Made by a program: the position numbers and the translations under genes | Shown here: one piece after another, positions 56,463 to 64,000 of the stretch | Layout: each line of letters begins with the position of its first letter | Position numbering within the stretch: position 1 is the stretch's first letter | Source of the DNA: DASSFG01 sp035550375 | GTDB lineage: Bacteria; Planctomycetota; Planctomycetia; Pirellulales; JAICIG01 | Reading direction: 5' to 3' | DNA length: 64,000 nt | Assembly (NCBI GenBank): GCA_035550375.1 | Contig: DASZPH010000084.1 | Coordinates: forward strand, 186,001-250,000 | The notes under the pieces: model-generated | What the model was told of the DNA's origin: nothing | Database searches by the model: none | The model's input: the letters and a program-made list of their open reading frames with translations, nothing else

Positions 56463-58073
56463 TTGCCCAAGCGACCGATAGCCACACTACGGTTCGTCGT
56501 CGTTCTTGCGGCGCTTCTCGGCTCTGGCGTGCCGACGCGCGGCGCAGAGCCCACGAGGCGCCCAAACATCGTTCTGATTCTGGCGGACGACCTGGGCTTC
56601 TCCGACCTCGGCTGCTACGGGAGCGAGATCAACACGCCCAACCTTGACGCGCTGGCGGCGGGCGGACTGCGGTTCACGCAGTTCTACAACACGGCCCGAT
56701 GCTGGCCGACGCGGGCCGCGCTTCTGACGGGCTATTACGCCCAGCAAGTGCGGCGCGACACCGTGCCCGGGGTAGTTAGCGGCGGCCGCGGCGTGCGGCC
56801 CGCCTGGGCACGGCTGCTGCCTGAGCTCTTGAAGCAGTTCGGCTACCGCTCGTATCACTCGGGCAAGTGGCACATCGACGGCATGCCGGTGGCCGGCGGT
56901 TTTGATCGATCTTACCTGTTGCAAGACCAGGGCCGCTTCTTCAGCCCGCGCGACCATTACGAGGACGACCAGAAACTACCGCCCGTTGAACCGGGTAGCG
57001 GCTACTACGCCACGATCGCCATCGCCGATCACGCCCTGCGATGCCTGCGGGAACACGCCGACAAGTATGCCGACCAACCTTTCTTCAGCTATGTGGCGTT
57101 CACGTCTCCCCACTTTCCGTTGCAGGCCTTGCCGGAAGACATCGACCGTTATCGCGACCGATATCGCCGGGGGTGGGAAGAGCTACGCCGCGAGCGTTAC
57201 GCTCGGATGACGAAACTGGGGATTGTGGATGGCCCTCTCTCGGCCGTGGAACGCGATGTCGGTCCGCCCTACGACTTTCCCGAGGCGCTGAAAACGCTCG
57301 GTCCCGGCGAGGTGAACCGACCGCTGCCCTGGGATGATTTGACCGACGCGCAGCGCGAGTTTCAGGCCACGAAGATGGCGATCCACGCCGCCATGATCGA
57401 CCGTATGGACCGCGAAGTCGGCCGCATCGTCGATCAGCTCCGCTCGATGCGCTGCCTGGACGAGACGATTCTTTTCTTTCTCTCCGACAACGGCGCCAGC
57501 GCCGAGATCATGGTTCGGGACGACGGCCACGACCCTTCGTCGCCCTTGGGCTCGGCCGGCACCCATCTGTGTCTCGGTCCCGGTTGGTCGAGCGTGGCCA
57601 ATACGCCGCTGCGCCGGCATAAGACCTGGGTCCATGAAGGGGGCATCTCTACTCCGTTGATCGTCCACTGGCCCAGCAGGCTTTCTGCTCGCGGTGAGTT
57701 GCGACGAAATCCGGGACACGTGATCGACCTCGTGCCGACCGTGTTGGAAGCTTGCGGCGGTCGTCGTGGGGAGACCTGGCATGGCGTACCGGTCCCCACG
57801 CCGCCAGGCAAGAGCCTGGTGTCGGCCTTCTCGGTTGACGGCAGCCTCGCGCGCGACTGTCTCTGGTGGCTGCACGAAGGCAATCGGGCGGTGCGTGTGG
57901 GTGACTGGAAACTGGTGGCGGCCGGTGAAAAAGGCGCGTGGGAGCTCTACGATCTTCGCCTCGACCGCGGCGAAACGAATAACCTCGCGGCCGCGCGTCC
58001 CGACCAGGTGCGCGAGTTGGCGGCCCTCTGGCAACGGCAGTTTGACGAATTTTGCCGGCAGGCGCGGGAATAG
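56463..58073 (+). CDS. Sulfatase (formylglycine-dependent), exported
   Basis: An exported arylsulfatase-type enzyme of 536 residues from the TTG at 56463. The signal peptide is LPKRPIATLRFVVVLAALLG. The sulfatase signature CWPTRAALLTG supplies the Cys (about 80) converted to formylglycine, and ADDLGFSDLGCYG holds the calcium-binding Asp pair. LFFLSDNGASAEI and TPLIVHWPS complete the active site. The TTG has GGAG 7 nt upstream; an in-frame ATG at 56427 is an alternative but lacks a ribosome site and gives a longer leader. Substrate (a sulfated polysaccharide or aryl sulfate) is not predictable. Starts 64 bp from the divergent PSD1 gene. Confidence 0.92.
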   Translation: MPKRPIATLRFVVVLAALLGSGVPTRGAEPTRRPNIVLILADDLGFSDLGCYGSEINTPNLDALAAGGLRFTQFYNTARCWPTRAALLTGYYAQQVRRDTVPGVVSGGRGVRPAWARLLPELLKQFGYRSYHSGKWHIDGMPVAGGFDRSYLLQDQGRFFSPRDHYEDDQKLPPVEPGSGYYATIAIADHALRCLREHADKYADQPFFSYVAFTSPHFPLQALPEDIDRYRDRYRRGWEELRRERYARMTKLGIVDGPLSAVERDVGPPYDFPEALKTLGPGEVNRPLPWDDLTDAQREFQATKMAIHAAMIDRMDREVGRIVDQLRSMRCLDETILFFLSDNGASAEIMVRDDGHDPSSPLGSAGTHLCLGPGWSSVANTPLRRHKTWVHEGGISTPLIVHWPSRLSARGELRRNPGHVIDLVPTVLEACGGRRGETWHGVPVPTPPGKSLVSAFSVDGSLARDCLWWLHEGNRAVRVGDWKLVAAGEKGAWELYDLRLDRGETNNLAAARPDQVRELAALWQRQFDEFCRQARE

Positions 58074-58108
58074 CCGTAGGCACGTGTCGGCGGAAGAATC
58101 GTGGCTTG

Positions 58109-59791
58109 ATGATCGCCAGTCCGACGGTTGAGATTGATCGGCTCCTGACGGGTCTCAGCCATGCCAGGCGTCGCTGGCGTGACACGCCTCTCGCGGAACG
58201 CATCCGGCTGGCCGAGCAATGTGCCCGCGGGGTGTTTGCCGCCGCCGATGAATGGGCGGCCGCCGGCTGCCAGGCCAAAGGGATTCCTGCTGACGGCCCG
58301 CCGGCCGCCGAGGAGATCGCGGCCGGCCCGATGGCCGTCCTGCGCTATCTGAAATTGCTGATTGCGGTGCTCGGCCAAATCGAGCGCTACGGCCTGCCGC
58401 GCTTGCCGGCGGTGCCGCGCACGGGCGACGACGGCCGCACGCTTGTGCCCCTTTTTCCTGCAAGCGGGTTGTACGACTCGCTGATGTTCCCGGGGTACAG
58501 CGCCGAGGCATGGATGATGCCGGACATCGCGCTGGCCGACGTTGCCACCCGACAGGCTGAAGGAATTCAACGAAGTTCCCGGCGTGAGGCGACGGCGCTG
58601 GTGCTCGGTGCCGGCAACGTCTCTTCCATTCCGCCGGTTGATGCCCTGACAAAGCTTTTTCAGGACGGCCGGGTCGTGTTGTTAAAGCTCAACCCGGTGA
58701 ACGACTATCTCTCTCCCGTTTTCGAGCGGGCGTTTCAGCCGCTCATCTCCCGTGGCTTTTTGAAACTTTGCGGTGGCGGAGCCGACGTTGGCGCGCACGC
58801 GGCTCAAAGCCCGCTCGTCGATGAAGTTCATATTACGGGCTCCTTGGCCGCCCATGAGTCGATCGTCTGGGGGCCGCCAGGGGAGGAGCGCGAGAAGCGC
58901 AAGGCCGAGGCCAGGCCGCTGCTTGAGAAGCCGATTACCAGCGAACTGGGTAACGTTACGCCGTGGGTGATCGTGCCGGGACCCTATCACGAGCGAGAAC
59001 TCGACTTTCAGGCCGAGAACGTGGCGGCAATGATCGTCAACAACGCCTCGTTCAACTGCATCGCGGCGAAGCTGATTGTCACCTGGAAAGGCTGGCCCGA
59101 TCGCCAGCGATTTCTCGACAAGGTGCAGGCGGTTCTTGATCGCACTCCGCGCCGCGTTGCGTATTACCCAGGCGCCCGCGACCGCTATCGCCGGTTCACC
59201 GGTTGTGAGCCGCCCGATAGGCCGCCGGGTACGTTACCGTGGACGATTGCGAGAAATATCGATCCGGACGGTGAGCCCAGATGGATCCGCGAAGAATCGT
59301 TTGTCTGCGTGTGTGCCGAAACGGCGCTCGATGCCGATGGCCCGGCCAATTATCTGGGGCGCGCCGTCGAATTTGTGAACGAGCGTGTCTGGGGAACGCT
59401 TGGCATCGGGCTGATGGTCCACCCAGACTTCCGTCGCGCGGCCGACAGTCGGGCCTGCTGGCAATCGGCGCTCGCCCGGCTGCGATACGGCGCGATCGGC
59501 GTGAATGTCTGGCCGGCGCTTGCCTACGCGGCGATGTGCGTGCCCTGGGGTGGTTACCCCGGTGCCAGCTTAAGCGATCCCCAGAGCGGCATCGGTTGGG
59601 TCCACAACCCCTACTTCCTTGAGGGCGTGGAAAAAAGCGTCATCGAGGGGCCGCTTGTCGCCTGGCCGAAGCCGCTGTGGTTTCCTAGCCATCGGCGGTC
59701 GCATGTGCTCGCCCGACGGGTAGTCAGCATCTATGATCAGCCCGCTTTCTGGAAAATATGTGGCCTCGCGGCCCCGGCCCTGCTGGGCTAA
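58109..59791 (+). CDS. Aldehyde dehydrogenase family protein
   Basis: A 560-residue ALDH-superfamily protein, somewhat longer than usual. The catalytic Cys is in NNASFNCIAAKLIV (about residue 317). A Glu/Gly-rich NAD-side segment TSELGNVTPWVIVPG is visible, as is DEVHITGSLAAHESIVWGPP. In the N-terminal domain the usual NAD-binding lysine region reads RVVLLKLNPVNDYL. The ATG at 58109 is 35 bp after the sulfatase stop, so the two genes are probably co-transcribed. Substrate unknown; a role in catabolising sugar-derived aldehydes is compatible with the sulfatase neighbour. Confidence 0.88.
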   Translation: MIASPTVEIDRLLTGLSHARRRWRDTPLAERIRLAEQCARGVFAAADEWAAAGCQAKGIPADGPPAAEEIAAGPMAVLRYLKLLIAVLGQIERYGLPRLPAVPRTGDDGRTLVPLFPASGLYDSLMFPGYSAEAWMMPDIALADVATRQAEGIQRSSRREATALVLGAGNVSSIPPVDALTKLFQDGRVVLLKLNPVNDYLSPVFERAFQPLISRGFLKLCGGGADVGAHAAQSPLVDEVHITGSLAAHESIVWGPPGEEREKRKAEARPLLEKPITSELGNVTPWVIVPGPYHERELDFQAENVAAMIVNNASFNCIAAKLIVTWKGWPDRQRFLDKVQAVLDRTPRRVAYYPGARDRYRRFTGCEPPDRPPGTLPWTIARNIDPDGEPRWIREESFVCVCAETALDADGPANYLGRAVEFVNERVWGTLGIGLMVHPDFRRAADSRACWQSALARLRYGAIGVNVWPALAYAAMCVPWGGYPGASLSDPQSGIGWVHNPYFLEGVEKSVIEGPLVAWPKPLWFPSHRRSHVLARRVVSIYDQPAFWKICGLAAPALLG

Positions 59792-60065
59792 CGGCGTGTC
59801 TACCTTCCCGTTCGACACGACCCGCATGCTCTGAACCGTAATCTCGCGGGCAGAACTGCTTGCACCGCAGCGGCGCTGCGAAATTCTGCTACGACCCGAT
59901 TTGCCCCTCCAGCCCGCAGACCCTGCCTATATGGCGTTTTTCCCTAACTGGCCAAGTTCGCCTCACTTAACTTCCGATGCTAGCTTTGGCGATGGCAAGA
60001 CTTGCCCAGGTCGGAAAGTCATCCCAGCGGTCCTGGCGAACCTGAAGGAAATGAGGAGACCGAAC

Positions 60066-60449
60066 GTGACGAAGGCGAAAAAGGCCGATACGGTGTCGAT
60101 CGATCAGAGGACCAAGCGAGGTGATCGCCGCAAGGGAGATCGGCGAACAACCGACAAGCCCGTGGCGGTGGAGCGCCGGCAGATCGAACGCCGCGAGAAG
60201 GTCAATCGCCGTCGGCAGATCGATCCCACGACCTGCGAGCGCGAATACACGCCAGACGAGGTCGAATTCATGAACGCGCTCGACCTGTACAAGCGCAAAA
60301 GCGGCCGGATGTTTCCTACGTGCAGCGAAGTGCTGGAGGTCATTCGAGACCTTGGCTACGTCAAGGCGTCGCTCCCTCAGGCCACGCCTCTGCCCGCCGC
60401 GGACGTACCACAGTCCTTGACGGCGTCGACGGACTCGTCGGGGGAATAA
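60066..60449 (+). CDS. Small basic protein with RRxxDRR repeats (127 aa)
   Basis: From the GTG at 60066 (GAGGAG 7 nt upstream) the product has 127 residues. The first half is very basic with repeated RRKGDRRTTD-, VERRQIERREK- and NRRRQIDP-like units. The second half looks like a small folded domain (YTPDEVEFMNALDLYKRKSG, FPTCSEVLEVIRDLGYVKAS). This organisation is familiar from uncharacterised planctomycete proteins and suggests nucleic-acid or membrane-surface binding. The upstream in-frame ATG at 60051 and the longer frame to 59901 are less likely starts. Function unknown. Confidence 0.75.
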   Translation: MTKAKKADTVSIDQRTKRGDRRKGDRRTTDKPVAVERRQIERREKVNRRRQIDPTTCEREYTPDEVEFMNALDLYKRKSGRMFPTCSEVLEVIRDLGYVKASLPQATPLPAADVPQSLTASTDSSGE

Positions 60450-60663
60450 CGGCCCCTTTCGGGTGCCGTAGGTACTCGCTCTCACGCCGCGACCCTGGGC
60501 TGTCGTATCCCGCGCGCCGCTAGCCGGGCCGACAAGCACGGGGGCACAGCGGCCGCGTTGCCGGAAGAACTCACGAGCTTGAGCGTCCTCGATCCTGGCC
60601 GCTTGACATTCCGGCCGGTGGCTTTGAGAATCGACCTTTCCGCTCCCTCCGTGCAGACGCCGC

Positions 60664-61338
60664 ATGCCAACCGGGCCCAAGACCGCTAGTTCCGCGCCAG
60701 CCAAACGACATGCGGCCCGCGTCGCCAAGATCCTGGCGAAAACCTACCCCGACGCCAGGTGCGCGCTGAACTTCCGCTCGCCGCTGGAACTGCTCATCGC
60801 CACCATCCTTTCGGCGCAGTGCACCGACACGCGGGTGAACATCGTCACCGCCGATCTGTTCCGCAAGTACCGCACGGCCGCCGACTACGCCGACGCCGAC
60901 GCCAGGCAGTTCGAGAGCGAGATCAAAAGCACGGGCTTCTTTCGTAGCAAAACCAAGAGCATCCAGGCCGCCTGCCGCCGGCTTATCGAGGAGCATGGAG
61001 GCAAGGTGCCCCAGGACCTCGATGCGCTCGTCTGCTTGCCGGGAGTGGGACGTAAAACGGCCAACGTTGTCCTCGGCACGGCCTTCGGCATCGCCTCGGG
61101 TGTCGTGGTCGACACCCACGTAAAGCGGCTCTCCAAGCGGTTGGGTCTGACGACCCATAAAGAGCCGGAGAAAATCGAACGAGACCTGATGGCCCTGCTG
61201 CCCAGCAAAGAATGGGTCGATTTCAGCCACCGGCTGATTCATCACGGCCGGCGGATTTGCCTGGCCCGCCGTCCGAAGTGCGACGAGTGCACGCTGAACA
61301 AGATCTGTCCGCGGGTGGGCGTGGAGAACAAGGGATGA
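60664..61338 (+). CDS. nth: Endonuclease III
   Basis: A 224-residue DNA glycosylase/AP lyase of base-excision repair. The helix-hairpin-helix LPGVGRKTANVVLG carries the catalytic Lys131, and VDTHV has the Asp at 150. The 4Fe-4S cluster motif CLARRPKCDECTLNKIC is complete (C-x7-C-x2-C-x5-C, close to the usual C-x6 spacing). The length is typical. The stop TGA overlaps the ATG of the dCTP deaminase gene, implying translational coupling. Confidence 0.94.
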   Translation: MPTGPKTASSAPAKRHAARVAKILAKTYPDARCALNFRSPLELLIATILSAQCTDTRVNIVTADLFRKYRTAADYADADARQFESEIKSTGFFRSKTKSIQAACRRLIEEHGGKVPQDLDALVCLPGVGRKTANVVLGTAFGIASGVVVDTHVKRLSKRLGLTTHKEPEKIERDLMALLPSKEWVDFSHRLIHHGRRICLARRPKCDECTLNKICPRVGVENKG

Positions 61339-61913
61339 TTCTTTCGGGCCACGAGATCCGCCGGCAACTCGGCCGCAACATCGTGATCGATCCGTACGAC
61401 GAGCGGCAGCTCAATCCCAACAGCTACAACCTCACGCTGCACGACGAGCTGATGACGTATGAAGAGCTTGTGCTCGACATGCGGAGGGCCAACCGCGTGC
61501 GGCGGCTCACGATTCCGCCGGAGGGCCTGGTCCTCAACCCCAATCAGCTCTATCTCGGTCGCACGGTCGAGCGCACCGAGACGCACAATTTCGTCCCTAT
61601 GATCGAGGGCCGCTCATCGGTTGGCCGGTTGGGACTGTTCGTCCACGTGACGGCCGGCTTCGGCGATGTGGGGTTTTGCGGCTATTGGACACTGGAGATG
61701 TTCGCCGTACAGCCGGTACGGATTTACGCCGGCGTTTCCATCTGCCAGATCTTTTACCACCAGATCGCTGGCGACTTCACGGAATACGCCAGCGACAAGT
61801 ATCAGCACAACCGCGACATCCAGCCCAGCCTGCTCTTCAAAGAGCTGTCGCCCCAGCGCGAGCCCGACCCGCAGTTGCAGCTCGATTTCGGCATCGAGCG
61901 ATCGAGGGGATAG
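61335..61913 (+). CDS. dcd: dCTP deaminase
   Basis: A 192-residue enzyme that converts dCTP to dUTP for thymidylate synthesis. The start overlaps the nth stop (ATGA). Family regions seen are SGHEIRRQLGRNIVIDPYDE, LNPNSYNLTLHDEL, MIEGRSSVGRLGLFVHVTAG and FGDVGFCGYWTLEM, which includes the catalytic Glu. The C-terminal tail (ELSPQREPDPQLQLDFG) is short and normal. A mono-functional deaminase is most likely; a bifunctional dCTP deaminase/dUTPase is possible because the two are hard to separate by eye. Confidence 0.92.
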   Translation: MILSGHEIRRQLGRNIVIDPYDERQLNPNSYNLTLHDELMTYEELVLDMRRANRVRRLTIPPEGLVLNPNQLYLGRTVERTETHNFVPMIEGRSSVGRLGLFVHVTAGFGDVGFCGYWTLEMFAVQPVRIYAGVSICQIFYHQIAGDFTEYASDKYQHNRDIQPSLLFKELSPQREPDPQLQLDFGIERSRG

Positions 61914-62007
61914 GGGGAGTCGGCCACGACGACCAATGCCCCTGTCGCCCCTTGCTCCCCAAACCGACGCCCTTTGCGGGTGCGAAAGGCGACGAAAGCG
62001 AAGATGC

Positions 62008-62874
62008 TTACCGGTCGAACAGCGAGTATCGCAGAATGCAGTACAGGGCCCGGAAGCCGTCACGCCAGGTGATCTTCTTGCCTTCGGCGTAGGTGCGGCC
62101 CCGGTAGCTGATCGGACGCTCGTAGATGCGTATCCCCGGCATCTTGGCCACCTTGGCCGTCAGCTCGGGTTCGATGCCGAATCGCTGCTCCCGCAAAGTC
62201 GGTCCGATGCTCTGGATGACCTTGCGGCTGAAAACCTTGTAGCAGGTTTCCATGTCGGTGAGGTTAAGGTTCGTGAGGCAGTTCGAGACGAACGTCAGCG
62301 CTTTATTGCCGACCGAGTGCCAGAAGTAGAGCACCCGCTGGTTGTCGCCAGAAAAGCGGCTGCCAAATACCACGTCCGCCTCGTCCTCGATAATCGGCTG
62401 AACGAGCTTCTCGAATTCGGCCGGATCGTATTCCAGATCGGCGTCCTGGACGATCACGGCGTCCCCCTTCGCGTGGCTGAAGCCGGTGCGAAGGGCCGAG
62501 CCTTTGCCCTGGTTGATCTCATGCATGACGATCGTTAAATCGGCCGCGCCTTCGGCGTTCCACTGCTTGAGCAGCTCGCGCGTTCCGTCGGTGCTGCCGT
62601 CGTCGACGATGATGATCTGCACCGGCACGCCACAGCCCCGCACCCGCCTGACCACTTCGCCAACCGTTGCCACCTCGTTGTAAACCGGGATCACCACCGA
62701 GAGGAGAAAGTCGTCTGGAATGCGATAGATACCCAGCCGCCGGCAGGTGCTCTTGCCGAGCAAACGCCCGACGAGCTCGATCCGGTCGCCGGCGGTCGCC
62801 TCGGCGCACGCCTCTGCCCACTGCTTGAGCATCTGCCGAGCCTCGGTAAGGGTTGCAGGATCGTCGTAGGTCAC
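62008..62874 (-). CDS. Glycosyltransferase family 2 (dolichyl-phosphate-mannose-synthase-like)
   Basis: A 288-residue GT-A enzyme with an N-terminal ~57-residue helical extension. Nucleotide-binding motifs are LSVVIPVYNEVATVGEVV, IIIVDDGSTDGTRELL, GKGSALRTGFSHAKGDAVIV and the DxD in VQDADLEYDP. The C-terminal part (YKVFSRKVIQSIG, FGIEPELTAKV, PISYRGRTYAEGKK) is typical for polyprenyl-phosphate hexosyltransferases. No transmembrane tail is present. Probably transfers a sugar to a lipid carrier for envelope glycans. Convergent with dcd. Confidence 0.9.
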   Translation of the reverse strand: MTYDDPATLTEARQMLKQWAEACAEATAGDRIELVGRLLGKSTCRRLGIYRIPDDFLLSVVIPVYNEVATVGEVVRRVRGCGVPVQIIIVDDGSTDGTRELLKQWNAEGAADLTIVMHEINQGKGSALRTGFSHAKGDAVIVQDADLEYDPAEFEKLVQPIIEDEADVVFGSRFSGDNQRVLYFWHSVGNKALTFVSNCLTNLNLTDMETCYKVFSRKVIQSIGPTLREQRFGIEPELTAKVAKMPGIRIYERPISYRGRTYAEGKKITWRDGFRALYCILRYSLFDR

Positions 62875-63164
62875 AGATTAGCTCACCGGGAGGTGCGATT
62901 GGGAGCGGAACTGGCGGCCTACGCCGCGGGCCACAACAGACCGACCGCTCGGAATTCAGGCATCCTACGCCCGGCGGAGCAGGACGGGCAAGAGCGGTTT
63001 TGGGGGCGATTGTCCCGTCCGACGAACTTTGGCGGCGCGCCGGCTTGCCGGCCTCGTTGGCCGCCGATTTGCCGATTTATTTGGTCGGCTATCGCCCATT
63101 TTTTCAAAAGTGCGCCACGACCGCCAGCCCTCTCATCTACCCATGCCCGTCCTGCGACCGTATC

Positions 63165-63545
63165 ATGGAGGGTAGTCGTCGCCAAAGCGAGCAGGCGGCT
63201 CGTGAGGACGTTGCACATCTTACTATTCACATGGAAGACGCTCTCGAATCCGACCGCTGTGCCCGATTGCTGCGCGCTATGGCCGATCGCGAGCGGCTGA
63301 AGATCGTGCAGTGCCTGCGCGAAGGGCCCAAGAATGTCAGCGAGATCGCCGATCTGCTCGGCGAGGAAGTGGTCAACGTGTCGCACCACCTCGGCGTGCT
63401 GCGGCAAGCGGGGCTGGTCCTCGACCAGCGACAGGGCCGGTTTGTCGTCTACAAGCTCCATCCCGACGTCTTTCACCCTTCGGATAAGGGCAAGAAAGAA
63501 CATCTCGACTTCGGCTGTTGCCGGTTGGAAATACCGAAAGAGTAG
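63165..63545 (+). CDS. ArsR-family transcriptional regulator
   Basis: A 126-residue winged-helix repressor. The DNA-recognition region is NVSEIADLLGEEVVNVSHHL and GVLRQAGLVLDQRQGRFVVY, the usual ArsR helix-turn-helix plus beta-wing. The N-terminal ALESDRCARLLRAMADRERL is the dimer helix. The C-terminal end has GCCRLEIPKE, and its Cys pair could bind metal, but the ELCVCDL-type metal box of ArsR/SmtB is absent. The start at 63165 lacks a clear ribosome site; ATG 63231 (MEDALESDRC) is an alternative. Its target is unknown. Confidence 0.85.
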   Translation: MEGSRRQSEQAAREDVAHLTIHMEDALESDRCARLLRAMADRERLKIVQCLREGPKNVSEIADLLGEEVVNVSHHLGVLRQAGLVLDQRQGRFVVYKLHPDVFHPSDKGKKEHLDFGCCRLEIPKE

Positions 63546-63620
63546 CCCCGGCACTCGATGACGGAGAGGCCGTATCAACGTGCCCCTCCTCCGCCGCCTA
63601 GCGTCGGAGCCGCCCTCCTG

Positions 63621-64000
63621 TCATTCCCACTCGATCGTCGCCGGCGGCTTCGAGCTGATGTCGTACACGACGCGGTTCACTCCTTTCACCTCGTTGATGA
63701 TCCGCGTCGAGATCCTCGCCAAAACATCGTAAGGCAAGCGGCTCCAGTCGGCCGTCATGAAGTCTTCCGTGTCGATCGAGCGGACGGCGATCGCCTCTTC
63801 ATACGTCCGCGCGTCGCCCATGACGCCGACGCTTTGTACCGGCAAGAGGACCGCGAAGGCCTGCGAGGTCTGCCGATATAGCCCGGCCGCCTTGATCTCA
63901 GCCACCACGATGGCGTCGGCCTCCCGCAGCCGGTCTAGCCGCTCTTTCGACACTTCGCCCAGGCAGCGCACCGCCAGACCGGGACCGGGGAATGGGTGCC
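63621..64000 (-). CDS. guaA: GMP synthase, C-terminal part (cut by window edge)
   Basis: The last ~125 codons of GMP synthase (glutamine-hydrolysing), which makes GMP from XMP. The terminal HPFPGPGLAVRCLGE (read from the window edge), AFAVLLPVQSVGVMGDARTY, EDFMTADWSRLPYDVLARIS and the ending SKPPATIEWE are diagnostic of the GuaA dimerisation domain. Stop at 63621; the 5' part lies beyond 64000. Convergent with the ArsR gene, 75 bp away. Confidence 0.95.
   Translation of the reverse strand, partial: HPFPGPGLAVRCLGEVSKERLDRLREADAIVVAEIKAAGLYRQTSQAFAVLLPVQSVGVMGDARTYEEAIAVRSIDTEDFMTADWSRLPYDVLARISTRIINEVKGVNRVVYDISSKPPATIEWE

Overview
The window looks like chromosome of a Planctomycetota bacterium, probably a Pirellulales relative. 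The evidence is a high-GC sequence with several gene families typical of that phylum: a ThuA/dehydrogenase-propeller/HEAT/PVC-type cytochrome c fusion, a PSD1 planctomycete-cytochrome (DUF1549/DUF1553) gene paired with a DUF1501 gene, Tat-exported Gfo/Idh/MocA oxidoreductases, a sulfatase, and an ECF sigma factor fused to membrane helices. No rRNA operon, CRISPR array or phage structural module is visible.

Layout. 0-7.3 kb: minus-strand catabolic cluster (Gfo/Idh/MocA, PVC-type cytochrome, ZIP transporter, second Gfo/Idh/MocA). 7.7-9.0 kb: a CobB/CbiA-like protein that has lost its key motifs. 9.0-13.45 kb: a small-gene island bounded by inverted repeats carrying TGCACAAAAA motifs. It holds a tRNA, a SWIM-domain DDE transposase, a zinc-ribbon gene, a frameshifted two-TM gene and several tiny genes. 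13.5-17.5 kb: serine hydrolase, QueG, a molybdenum-carrier-like protein and small genes. 17.6-22.6 kb: CusBA-type RND efflux pair. 22.6-28 kb: Gly/Tyr-rich exported TPR protein, membrane protein, Nramp-like transporter with a Ca-loop insertion, YceH-like protein. 28.7-34 kb: PrkA/DUF444/SpoVR operon with a fourth small gene. 34-46 kb: decayed toxin remnant, cytochrome c, GlgX, ECF fusion, M16 peptidase-like protein, then a minus-strand cluster (creatininase, MFS, FHA-DUF4123, histidine phosphatase) and MGMT. 46-51.8 kb: aminotransferase, class I FBPase, beta-propeller, HD protein. 51.8-60 kb: DUF1501/PSD1 pair divergent from sulfatase and ALDH genes. 60-64 kb: small basic protein, Nth, dCTP deaminase, family-2 glycosyltransferase, ArsR regulator and the 3' end of guaA.

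The most unusual part is 9.7-10.06 kb. The tRNA there has a leucine-type body (long variable arm, Leu-like D arm, A73) but an unambiguous GUC (Asp) anticodon. Immediately downstream lies a promoter-like element, then a 17-nt exact inverted copy of the tRNA's 3' anticodon stem plus variable arm, and then two strong intrinsic terminators. This could be a tRNA with its own antisense or attenuator element. Three same-strand promoter-like elements in the island share CTTGACT followed 17-18 nt later by TAAT. All functional calls are made from sequence reading alone; no database search was run.
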